DNA from: Candidatus Omnitrophota bacterium
GTDB lineage: Bacteria > Omnitrophota > Omnitrophia > Omnitrophales > Aquincolibacteriaceae
Assembly (NCBI GenBank): GCA_023247135.1
Contig: JAHFHB010000152.1
Coordinates: forward strand, 1 to 5,375
Length of the DNA: 5,375 nucleotides
Direction: 5' to 3'
Shown piece after piece: positions 1 to 5,374 of the stretch. Position numbers and translations under genes: made by a program. Below the pieces are notes generated by a model that saw only the letters and a list, made by a program, of their open reading frames with translations, was not told where the DNA came from and did not search any database. The number at the start of each line of letters is the position of its first letter. The first letter of the stretch is position 1.

Positions 1-18
1 TTCGTGATCAAGACTCAT
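1..18 (-). CDS. start of a following gene, cut by the window edge (first 6 codons)
   Basis: An ATG at 18-16 opens a frame reading Met-Ser-Leu-Asp-His-Glu up to the window edge. It is preceded by an AAGGG ribosome-binding-like sequence at 30-26, seven bases before the ATG, and begins 18 bases after the stop of the DUF2490 gene. The spacing and Shine-Dalgarno suggest that the operon continues to the left. Six residues are too few to name a product, and a chance ATG cannot be excluded. Confidence 0.42.
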
Positions 19-36
19 GGATAAACCCTTCGTTTT

Positions 37-723
37 TTAAAAATCGATCAGGATGTGCGTCCCAAGAATTTGATTCGAGCTCCAGGTTCCGCCCTGCTGG
101 GATTGAATCATGTAAAAGATTTTCAATTTGTTCTGCCGCCAAAGTTTCAGCGTAACGCCCAGCGGAATGACGCGATTTTCGTTGAGGGTGCGGCGTTTAA
201 AATCGATAAAAATTTCGTCGTTGCTAAAAAAAGACTGCACAAAAGGCGCTTTTTTAAAATGAACCGGAACTTCCGCCTCGGCGAGATGCCGCAAACGCCC
301 GTTGTCAGAACCCTTACCCTCGATCCAGCGGAACTCCATGCGGTTGCGGTTTCTGAAATAAACCCTGTCCTTCCACGACCCGCGCGGGCTTGCTTCCAAT
401 TCAAGCCGGTGCTGATGCTTGAACTCGTTGGCAGTTTTAAGCGCGTTGTCAGTCTCGGCTTCAAGGTAAGTATAATTCACTCCCAAACCCAGGTGCTTAA
501 AAAAATCAAACGCAAGCGCCTGACTGCCCTGCCAGAAACCGGTGTTTGAAGCATCATGATCAAAACGCATTTCCCAGTAGTGAATGTAATCCACATACGG
601 CGTGTCAATCACTTTCACCTGTGCCCGCGACCAATACTGGAAATCATCAGCCGCCAGGCCCGCGCCGGCACCGGCAAGGATGCAGACTCCTAAAATAACG
701 GCAAAACGTTTTACGAAATTCAT
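37..723 (-). CDS. DUF2490 family outer-membrane beta-barrel protein
   Basis: The 228-residue product starts with a Sec signal peptide: Lys/Arg at 5-6, a hydrophobic core from about 7 to 22, and a likely cleavage after GLA near residue 24, just before Ala-Asp-Asp. The mature part begins with the DDFQYW stretch usual for DUF2490 proteins. It then alternates polar and hydrophobic residues with many aromatics and paired Arg/Asn-rich strands (such as the RNRNRMEFRW segment), and ends in a C-terminal Phe, as outer-membrane barrels do. The family has no settled biochemical role. The ATG overlaps the transporter's TGA as ATGA (720-723), so translation is probably coupled. No strong Shine-Dalgarno is visible. 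Its place after a dicarboxylate transporter allows, but does not prove, a role in outer-membrane passage or envelope upkeep. The family call is firm; the function is unknown. Confidence 0.85.
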   Translation of the reverse strand: MNFVKRFAVILGVCILAGAGAGLAADDFQYWSRAQVKVIDTPYVDYIHYWEMRFDHDASNTGFWQGSQALAFDFFKHLGLGVNYTYLEAETDNALKTANEFKHQHRLELEASPRGSWKDRVYFRNRNRMEFRWIEGKGSDNGRLRHLAEAEVPVHFKKAPFVQSFFSNDEIFIDFKRRTLNENRVIPLGVTLKLWRQNKLKIFYMIQSQQGGTWSSNQILGTHILIDF

Positions 724-2120
724 CGCAGCCAGCCCGCATAGTTCATCAGACCCAACCCAGCCATCAAAAGAATATTCGCCGCCACCGTAATCACCGCGCC
801 AGCTCTCAGCATTTCCCGGACTCTCAACTCGCCGGTGCCGTAAGCCATGGCCATGGGCGGCGTGGCCATCGGTAGCGGGAAATCAAACGACGAGGCGATG
901 GTCACCAAAACGGCCAGCATCAGCGCCTGTGAACCGCCAAAGCTGAGCACCAGCGGCACGATGAGATTGACCGCAGCCGTATTGCTCATAAACGTCGATA
1001 AAAAAACCGTCGCTACAAGAAAGATCAGCGCAAGCAGTATCCCCTGGTGACTGAATAAAGGCAGGCTCACCAGCCAGCGCGCAAGGCCGGAGGCCTCCAT
1101 GCCGTCGCCAAGTGCAAGGCCGCCCCACATCAGAACCAGAATATCCCATTCAATACTGCGAAAATCATGGCTGTCCAGAAGCCGTACCCCCACAAGCACC
1201 GCGCCGCATGCCAGCGCGCTCACCCCTTCGGGAATACCCGTTGCACCCGCCGTCAACCAGGACACCACGGTTAAAAAAGCAAGCGCCAGAACCGCGAATT
1301 GTTTTTTTCCAAGCCGCCCCTCGCCCCCGCCACGGTGGGCAGGCTTCCCTCTCCCCTGAAGGGAGAGGGAAGAATCTGCCGCGGTTAGATTAAAATCCAG
1401 GGTTGTTTTTCGAGGTGGAAAAAAGCGGTAAAGCACCCCGCTCGAAATCAGGGTGACCAGCACCGCCAGCGGCAAAGCGGCCTGCATCCATTGAAAAAAA
1501 TCAACGTGAATCCCGTGTCGGGCCAAAAGGCCGAGCAGAATCGCATTCGGCGGAGTCCCCACCGGCGTGGCAATCCCGCCGAATGCGGCTGCGAATGCGA
1601 TGCCAAGCACCAGTGCCTTGCGGAAGGGGTCGTCTTTTTCAAGCCCTCCGCGCAGCGGTTGAATCATGGCCAGCATCAGCGCCGCCGCCGCCGTATTCGA
1701 GATCCACATGGACAAAAAAGCCGTGGCAGACATAAACCCCAGCAGCACCCCGTAGGGTTTGCGGCCGAAAAAACTCAAAAATAAAACGGCAATTCTGCGG
1801 TCAAGACCGTGCTTTTGAAAAGCCCGGGAGAGTAGAAAGCCGCCAAGAAAAAGCATGATGACCGGACTGGCGAAAGGCTTGAGATAGCCTATCGCGGCAC
1901 GTTCAGGCGGCTGCGCAAGCACCAAAATCTCAAGAATAACCACCCCTAGGGATGTTGCGTAAAGGGGCATGATTTCAAACGCCCAAAAGACGGCGGCGAA
2001 AATAAAAATTCCCGCCGCACGGCGCGCCATTTCCGGACAGGCGGCAGGCAGAAAAAAATACGCCCACGCCGCCAGTGCCGCCGTAACCAGAATTAAAATG
2101 TTCCGAGGGTGTGTCTTCAC
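720..2120 (-). CDS. SLC13/DASS family anion (dicarboxylate) transporter
   Basis: This 466-residue inner-membrane protein has about eleven hydrophobic segments and the normal length for divalent anion:Na+ symporters. The family's two inverted halves are visible. The first carries SNT at 141-143 and a TPVGTPPNAI motif at 185-194. The second carries SNT at 379-381 and ATPPMAMAYGTG at 419-430. In known DASS proteins the two SNT motifs and adjoining loops bind substrate carboxylates and Na+. Succinate, malate or fumarate are the likely substrates, but export versus uptake cannot be told from sequence. The second TPP motif has Met423 where the first half has Asn192. A low-complexity basic insert at about 250-271 comes from a hairpin repeat. 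The start codon is GTG at 2120, 8 bases after the pckA stop, without a clear Shine-Dalgarno, suggesting coupled translation. It overlaps the next gene by 4 bases. Substrate is inferred from family and from the pckA neighbour. Confidence 0.9.
   Translation of the reverse strand: MKTHPRNILILVTAALAAWAYFFLPAACPEMARRAAGIFIFAAVFWAFEIMPLYATSLGVVILEILVLAQPPERAAIGYLKPFASPVIMLFLGGFLLSRAFQKHGLDRRIAVLFLSFFGRKPYGVLLGFMSATAFLSMWISNTAAAALMLAMIQPLRGGLEKDDPFRKALVLGIAFAAAFGGIATPVGTPPNAILLGLLARHGIHVDFFQWMQAALPLAVLVTLISSGVLYRFFPPRKTTLDFNLTAADSSLSLQGRGKPAHRGGGEGRLGKKQFAVLALAFLTVVSWLTAGATGIPEGVSALACGAVLVGVRLLDSHDFRSIEWDILVLMWGGLALGDGMEASGLARWLVSLPLFSHQGILLALIFLVATVFLSTFMSNTAAVNLIVPLVLSFGGSQALMLAVLVTIASSFDFPLPMATPPMAMAYGTGELRVREMLRAGAVITVAANILLMAGLGLMNYAGWLR
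1311..1372 (-). repeat. GC-rich hairpin repeat inserted in frame within the transporter gene
   Basis: A perfect 12-bp inverted repeat (CTTCCCTCTCCC at 1344-1355 and its complement at 1361-1372) surrounds a 5-base loop. It is followed to about 1311 by a purine-rich stretch on the minus strand with GGCGGGGGCGAGGGG. This is the shape of dispersed intergenic repeats, yet here it is translated as residues 250-271, rich in Gly, Arg and Ser, between the two transporter halves. The outer limits are approximate because no second copy is present for comparison. Confidence 0.6.
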
Positions 2121-2128
2121 GTTGACGG

Positions 2129-3733
2129 TTATACGGCGGGGCCCGCGGCCTTAATTTCAGGCGCTGCGTCCGGGGCATTTTCCTGAAAATTCGTTTGAAA
2201 CATTTTGGCCAGCATGCGGGCTTTGGCCTCGTATTGCTCCGGCGACTTCCACGTCGCCTTCGGATCCAGCACCGCTGCCGGAACATCCGGACACGTGGCG
2301 GGAATCTCCACGCCAAACACGGAATCCTTGCGCATCACCGCCTTACTCAGTTTTCCTTCGAGCACGGCTTTGACAATCGCACGCGTTAAACCAAGATTCA
2401 TGCGCTTACCCTCGCCGTATGGGCCGCCCGACCAGCCGGTATTGACCATCCATACATCGACTTCGTGGCGCCGGATCTTCTCACCAAGCAGGCCCGCGTA
2501 GGTACTGGGCGGCAGAGCCATAAACGGCGCTCCGAAACACGGGCTGAAAGTTGCTTGAGGTTCTTTGATACCTGCTTCCGTTCCGGCAACTTTGGCTGTG
2601 TAGCCTGCCAGAAAATGATACATGGCCTGTACCGGTAACAGCCGGGCCACCGGAGGCAAAACCCCGAAAGCATCGCAGGTCAGCATCAGGATGTGCCTGG
2701 GATGTCCGCCGCGGCCTGACAGAGTCATGTTTGGAATATGCGAAATCGGATAGGACGCGCGCGTGTTTTCGGTAATGGACTCGTCATTCAGATCGATTTC
2801 GCGGGTCACGGGATCCAACGCCACGTTCTCGAGCAAAGTTCCGAACATCCGGGTGGTACGGTAAATATCAGGTTCGCCTTCCGGCGAAAGGCGGATCACT
2901 TTGGCATAACAGCCGCCCTCAAAGTTAAATACGCCGTCGTCGCTCCAACCGTGTTCATCGTCGCCGATCAGCGTGCGGCTGGGATCCGCGGAAAGCGTCG
3001 TCTTGCCTGTTCCGGACAAGCCGAAAAAAATCGCCAGATCTTTTGCGTCGCGGCCGTAATTGGCGGAGCAGTGCATGGCCATGATGCCGCGCTGAGGCAG
3101 AAGGTAATTCATGACCGTAAAAATAGATTTTTTGATTTCGCCGCAGTACGCGGTTCCTCCGATCAGGATAAGCCGCTCGCCGAAATTGAGCAGGATGAAC
3201 GCATCGGAATGCGTGCCATCGGTCTCAGGATCCGCATGAAAACCGGGGGCATGCAGCACGGTGAATTCCGGCAGCATCGCGGCCAGTTTCGCCGGATCAT
3301 TCTCACGGATAAACATGGTGTGAGCAAAGAGCGCCGCACTGGCGCGCTCAGACACGACCCGCACCGGAATGCGGAAATGTTCATCCGCACCCGCGTAACA
3401 ATCCTGCGCAAACACAGTCTTGCCCTGCAGGTAGGCCGCCACCCGGTTTTTCAGTGCTTCAAAGCGCGCAGGCGGAAACGGCTGGTTGACCTTGCCCCAC
3501 CAAACCTTGGCGGCGCTGGAAGGTTCATGCACGATGAATTTATCCTTGGGCAAACGTCCGGTGTAAGGCAACGTTTTAATCACCACCGGCCCCTGGCTGG
3601 AGATCCAACCCTCGTGCCGGTGGACAATTTCTTCGTAAAGAGCCGCCGTCGAAAGGTTCCAGTGCACGGCTCCCAGATTCTGCAGTCCCAGGTAAGCCAG
3701 GCTTTGATTTGTTTTCTGCGTCAGCGTTTCCAT
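2129..3733 (-). CDS. pckA: ATP-dependent phosphoenolpyruvate carboxykinase
   Basis: The 534-residue cytoplasmic enzyme (EC 4.1.1.49) interconverts oxaloacetate + ATP with PEP + CO2 + ADP. The length is usual for the ATP-type family. Visible active-site elements, in order: substrate-loop arginine R60 in TGRLPKDKF; IGGTAYCGEIKK at 191-202 with the metal-binding lysine K202 and Y196; metal-binding H221 in MHCSAN; P-loop GLSGTGKTT at 238-246; kinase-2 LIGDDEHGW at 255-263 with D258/D259; and R325 in ENTRASYPI. All expected catalytic residues are present. The usual Ser after R60 is Leu61. The ATG at 3733 lies within the 3' end of the hemerythrin gene (13-base overlap) behind a GGGGGGAG Shine-Dalgarno, so translation is probably coupled. 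It can run towards PEP in gluconeogenesis or towards oxaloacetate in succinate-forming fermentation; the adjacent dicarboxylate transporter fits either direction. Identity is very secure. Confidence 0.97.
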   Translation of the reverse strand: METLTQKTNQSLAYLGLQNLGAVHWNLSTAALYEEIVHRHEGWISSQGPVVIKTLPYTGRLPKDKFIVHEPSSAAKVWWGKVNQPFPPARFEALKNRVAAYLQGKTVFAQDCYAGADEHFRIPVRVVSERASAALFAHTMFIRENDPAKLAAMLPEFTVLHAPGFHADPETDGTHSDAFILLNFGERLILIGGTAYCGEIKKSIFTVMNYLLPQRGIMAMHCSANYGRDAKDLAIFFGLSGTGKTTLSADPSRTLIGDDEHGWSDDGVFNFEGGCYAKVIRLSPEGEPDIYRTTRMFGTLLENVALDPVTREIDLNDESITENTRASYPISHIPNMTLSGRGGHPRHILMLTCDAFGVLPPVARLLPVQAMYHFLAGYTAKVAGTEAGIKEPQATFSPCFGAPFMALPPSTYAGLLGEKIRRHEVDVWMVNTGWSGGPYGEGKRMNLGLTRAIVKAVLEGKLSKAVMRKDSVFGVEIPATCPDVPAAVLDPKATWKSPEQYEAKARMLAKMFQTNFQENAPDAAPEIKAAGPAV

Positions 3734-4266
3734 GACACTCCCCCCGCTTTTCCTTTTGCGACCTTCGCCTCGACAAGATTTCTCAGCGCCTCTTTTTCAC
3801 AGGAGCGCAGTTCGCCCCAGGCTTTTTTCAAAATCGCATTCTCAACTGCCAGATGGTGCCGCACGTAACTTGTCAGATAAACACCCATCTCCGACAGCCG
3901 GACGGTTTCCTGCCCCGGACAAAGCAGCGCCGGACTCAACTCCACCGTCCGGATAATCTCCATCACCGTACGCATCAGTACCATGATCTCGCGATGTTCC
4001 GAAGAGAAAAGATCGACCGGCGCGTCCGTCCGGGGGATGTGCCGGCGAAAGAACGGAAAGATTATACTCTCTTCCACCTGAAAATGGCTGCGCAGCTTGT
4101 CCTGGAAATCCATAAACCGGGCCCTGACGCTGCTCAGGTTGCCTTCAAACCAAGCCCGGCCTTCATAGCGCAGCTTTTTGAGCCAGCCTTCCCACTCGCC
4201 CACACTGCGAGTCAACGCCTCGTCATTACAAAGCTCAAACTGTTCTCTTTTTTTGTGTGTCTTCAT
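3721..4266 (-). CDS. hemerythrin HHE cation-binding domain protein
   Basis: The 181-residue soluble, mostly helical protein fits the HHE/hemerythrin fold, which binds a di-iron centre and can sense or store O2, handle NO or peroxide, or take part in iron-centre repair. Visible ligands are HFQVE (H61, E65) in helix B, followed by IIFPFF; E90-H91 in helix C; and HHLAVEN (H137/H138, E142) in helix D. The helix-A His expected near residues 20-35 is absent; that stretch reads EWEGWLKKL. Metal binding may therefore be incomplete or use Glu24/Glu26. The ATG at 4266 is preferred over the GTG one codon earlier, because AGGAG sits 7 bases before the ATG. The gene is first in the cluster and overlaps pckA by 13 bases. 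A CRP-type palindrome lies 46 bases upstream of the start. The fold is likely; the exact role is unknown. Confidence 0.82.
   Translation of the reverse strand: MKTHKKREQFELCNDEALTRSVGEWEGWLKKLRYEGRAWFEGNLSSVRARFMDFQDKLRSHFQVEESIIFPFFRRHIPRTDAPVDLFSSEHREIMVLMRTVMEIIRTVELSPALLCPGQETVRLSEMGVYLTSYVRHHLAVENAILKKAWGELRSCEKEALRNLVEAKVAKGKAGGVSWKR
3738..3745 (-). promoter_or_regulatory. ribosome-binding site of pckA, inside the upstream gene
   Basis: The minus strand reads GGGGGGAG at 3745-3738, four bases before the pckA ATG at 3733. It lies within the last codons of the hemerythrin-domain gene, whose TGA (3723-3721) is reached 10 bases after the pckA ATG begins. This supports the chosen start and coupled translation. 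Confidence 0.7.
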
Positions 4267-4273
4267 CACGCAA

Positions 4274-4278
4274 CTCCT
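4274..4278 (-). promoter_or_regulatory. ribosome-binding site deciding the hemerythrin start
   Basis: AGGAG on the minus strand at 4278-4274 is seven bases from the ATG at 4266 and only four from the in-frame GTG at 4269. The spacing favours the ATG. Confidence 0.7.
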
Positions 4279-4284
4279 GGGGGG

Positions 4285-4290
4285 AATCTA
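4285..4290 (-). promoter_or_regulatory. putative -10 box for the hemerythrin-pckA-transporter cluster
   Basis: The minus strand reads TAGATT (4290-4285), matching TATAAT at four of six positions including the key first T, second A and last T. It would start transcription near 4278-4279, leaving a leader of about 12 bases that opens directly with the Shine-Dalgarno. There is no clear -35 box. Instead the CRP-type palindrome is centred 41.5-42.5 bases upstream of the predicted start, as at class II activator promoters. The call depends on that geometry. Confidence 0.45.
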
Positions 4291-4312
4291 GCAGAGGCGG
4301 CGGCAGAATGGC

Positions 4313-4328
4313 TGTGACGCGCGTCACA
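4313..4328. promoter_or_regulatory. CRP-type operator, perfect palindrome TGTGACGCGCGTCACA
   Basis: The 16 bases are a perfect inverted repeat with both TGTGA/TCACA half-sites and a 6-base spacer, the layout recognised by CRP. The centre (4320.5) is about 54 bases upstream of the hemerythrin ATG and about 42 from the predicted transcription start. The upstream regulator gene has a CRP-like recognition helix (R188, E189, R193), making it the first candidate to bind here. Binding itself is inferred. Confidence 0.75.
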
Positions 4329-4339
4329 TGCAGGTTTCC

Positions 4340-4368
4340 GTAAGGGCGGGTTTAGAACCCGCCCCTAC
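4340..4368. repeat. short palindromic repeat after the Crp/Fnr gene
   Basis: An imperfect inverted repeat has a 13-bp stem with one mismatch (4343/4365) around a TAG loop; its arms hold GGGCGGGTT and AACCCGCCC. It begins 16 bases after the regulator's stop, so it may end or stabilise that transcript, but no T-run follows on the minus strand, so it is not a standard intrinsic terminator. Its ends resemble those of the palindrome at 5092-5119 (GTAGGG / CCCTAC), pointing to one family of miniature dispersed repeats. Confidence 0.65.
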
Positions 4369-4384
4369 AAGGCAGTCCCATAAT

Positions 4385-5056
4385 TCAGAGGAGTTTTTCG
4401 AGGCCGGGGCGGTTGCGAACAATGATCTGGTGGGGCTGAATATCGATGAGTTTTTCGTGTTTGAGTTCGTGGAGCTGACGCGCCACGGTTTCGCGCGCCA
4501 TACCCAGGCGCTGCGCGAGCACTTCACGGGTAAACGGGATGGGCAATTCGCCCCCCCGCGCCGCTTTTTTAGATTCTTCGTGGGCCAGCATATCCAGCAG
4601 AAACTTCACCACGCGCTTGCGTGAGTCTTTCAGTGAAACTTCTTCGACCAGCGAGCTCATACAGCGCAGACGCTCGGCAAAAATACGGTTCAAGGCGTGG
4701 CTCAGCGTCGTATTTTTTTCCACAAGCCGCACGTATTGATCGCGTGAAAAAAACCAGACCTTGCAATCGGAAAGGGCTTCGGCGGAAGCACTGCAGAACC
4801 ATTCGCGCGTACCGGGGTTGCAGGCGCAGGTATCGCCGGGCCCCAACATTTCGAGGATTTGCTCGCGGCCTTCGGCCGTCATGCGGTAGAGTTTAACACG
4901 GCCATCGCGGACAATGAAAACACGGTCGCAGGTATTGCCTTCGGAAAGAAGCGTGTCGCCTTTGGAATATTCTTTTTCGTGCAAAACGGTGCCGATTTCA
5001 CGCAGTTCCGGCTCGCTCAATCCCTGAAAAAGAGAAACGTCTTTGAGTTGAATCAT
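4385..5056 (-). CDS. Crp/Fnr family transcriptional regulator with a cysteine-rich effector pocket
   Basis: The 223-residue protein has an N-terminal cyclic-nucleotide-binding-type beta-roll (about 5-115), a long dimerisation helix (about 117-140) and a C-terminal winged helix-turn-helix (about 172-215). The recognition helix MARETVARQLHEL places R188, E189 and R193 with the spacing of CRP residues R180/E181/R185, which read TGTGA half-sites. The pocket has no Arg-Ser/Thr-Ala phosphate-binding motif, so cAMP binding is unlikely. It instead contains C77, C79, C88 and C98, with more Cys at 43 and 132. That arrangement could bind metal, Fe-S or haem, or act as a thiol switch; this is inference. 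There are no N-terminal FNR-type cysteines. ATG 5056 is the only reasonable start in frame; a GAGG lies 13 bases upstream, farther than usual. A perfect extended -10 lies upstream at 5129-5137. The likely target is the palindrome at 4313-4328. Confidence 0.93.
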   Translation of the reverse strand: MIQLKDVSLFQGLSEPELREIGTVLHEKEYSKGDTLLSEGNTCDRVFIVRDGRVKLYRMTAEGREQILEMLGPGDTCACNPGTREWFCSASAEALSDCKVWFFSRDQYVRLVEKNTTLSHALNRIFAERLRCMSSLVEEVSLKDSRKRVVKFLLDMLAHEESKKAARGGELPIPFTREVLAQRLGMARETVARQLHELKHEKLIDIQPHQIIVRNRPGLEKLL

Positions 5057-5091
5057 TTTGAGGTATTTTCCTCGCGCTCGCGCATTATTCG

Positions 5092-5119
5092 GTAGGGAAC
5101 AGGCATGCCTGTTCCCTAC
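5092..5119. repeat. 28-bp perfect palindrome in the leader of the Crp/Fnr gene
   Basis: Two 14-base arms (each GTAGGGAACAGGCA on its own strand) form a perfect inverted repeat with no spacer, centred at 5105.5. It lies between the upstream gene's stop and the regulator start, just downstream of the predicted transcription start, so the crp-like mRNA would begin with a long hairpin. It could also serve as an operator, or be a mobile-type miniature repeat; the related element at 4340-4368 favours a dispersed repeat. No T-run follows, so it is not a typical terminator. Confidence 0.75.
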
Positions 5120-5128
5120 GCGCCAAGG

Positions 5129-5159
5129 ATTATAGCATCCGGCCGCAGCGGAGATACAA
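5129..5159 (-). promoter_or_regulatory. sigma-70-type promoter with extended -10 for the Crp/Fnr gene
   Basis: The minus strand has a perfect TATAAT at 5134-5129, preceded by TGC to give an extended -10 (TGCTATAAT, 5137-5129). A weak -35 candidate, TTGTAT, is at 5159-5154 with a long 19-base spacer; extended -10 promoters often tolerate a poor -35. Transcription would start near 5122, giving a leader of about 66 bases that contains the 28-bp palindrome. Housekeeping sigma use is assumed. Confidence 0.6.
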
Positions 5160-5182
5160 CGAAGTTGCAGGGAACGGGGAAA

Positions 5183-5374
5183 TTAAGCAGCAGCGCGCAT
5201 GGCGGTGATGGCCTCATACTGGGATTGCAGGACTTGCAAGACATCCAGCAAGCCGCGTTGCGAAAGGCTAAACCCCTGTCCTTTTTCCTGAAACACTGCG
5301 TTAAGAACTTTTTCGTCGATTTCGGCGCCCTTGACCCGCAGCAGTTGACTAAGTTTGCCACGGATTTCTTCCGG
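5183..5374 (-). CDS. C-terminal end of an unrecognised helical protein (partial)
   Basis: A frame entering from the right edge reads 63 codons to a TAA at 5185-5183. The start lies outside the window. The visible product is acidic to neutral and strongly helix-forming, with heptad-like leucines (KLSQLLRVKG, then LLDVLQVLQSQYEAIT) and an Ala-rich end. I do not recognise the family. Protein-like composition supports this frame over the 5116-5361 reading in another minus frame, which is Cys/Pro/Arg-rich and lacks a family pattern. It ends 126 bases before the regulator start, with a separate promoter between, so it is probably a different transcription unit. Confidence 0.7.
   Translation of the reverse strand, partial: PEEIRGKLSQLLRVKGAEIDEKVLNAVFQEKGQGFSLSQRGLLDVLQVLQSQYEAITAMRAAA

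Noticed and set aside
1..20. Possible second CRP/FNR-like site (TGATCA-containing stretch)
   Set aside because: Only a short TGATCA palindrome is present; it lacks paired TGTGA or TTGAT half-sites at the right spacing and falls within likely coding sequence.
55..549. 164-codon open frame on the plus strand opposite the DUF2490 gene
   Set aside because: The composition is not protein-like, there is no Shine-Dalgarno, and the opposite strand holds a signal peptide and barrel pattern.
2738..3868. 376-codon open frame on the plus strand
   Set aside because: It lies antisense across pckA and into the hemerythrin gene. Its translation shows no domain pattern, and the minus strand here has unmistakable PckA motifs. 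Long antisense frames are expected in GC-rich genes.
4340..4368. Intrinsic terminator for the Crp/Fnr gene
   Set aside because: The stem is strong and well placed, but the bases after it on the minus strand (CGGAAACC) contain no T-run, so it was reported as a repeat with only possible transcript-end function.
5060..5073. GAGG-N6-CCTC mini-hairpin hiding the regulator's ribosome-binding site
   Set aside because: Only four base pairs around a six-base loop, and GAGG is already 13 bases from the ATG. Too weak to claim a regulatory switch.
5116..5361. 81-codon minus-strand frame rich in Cys, Pro and Arg
   Set aside because: It overlaps the more protein-like frame ending at 5183 and runs into the 28-bp palindrome and the promoter. 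It has no family features.
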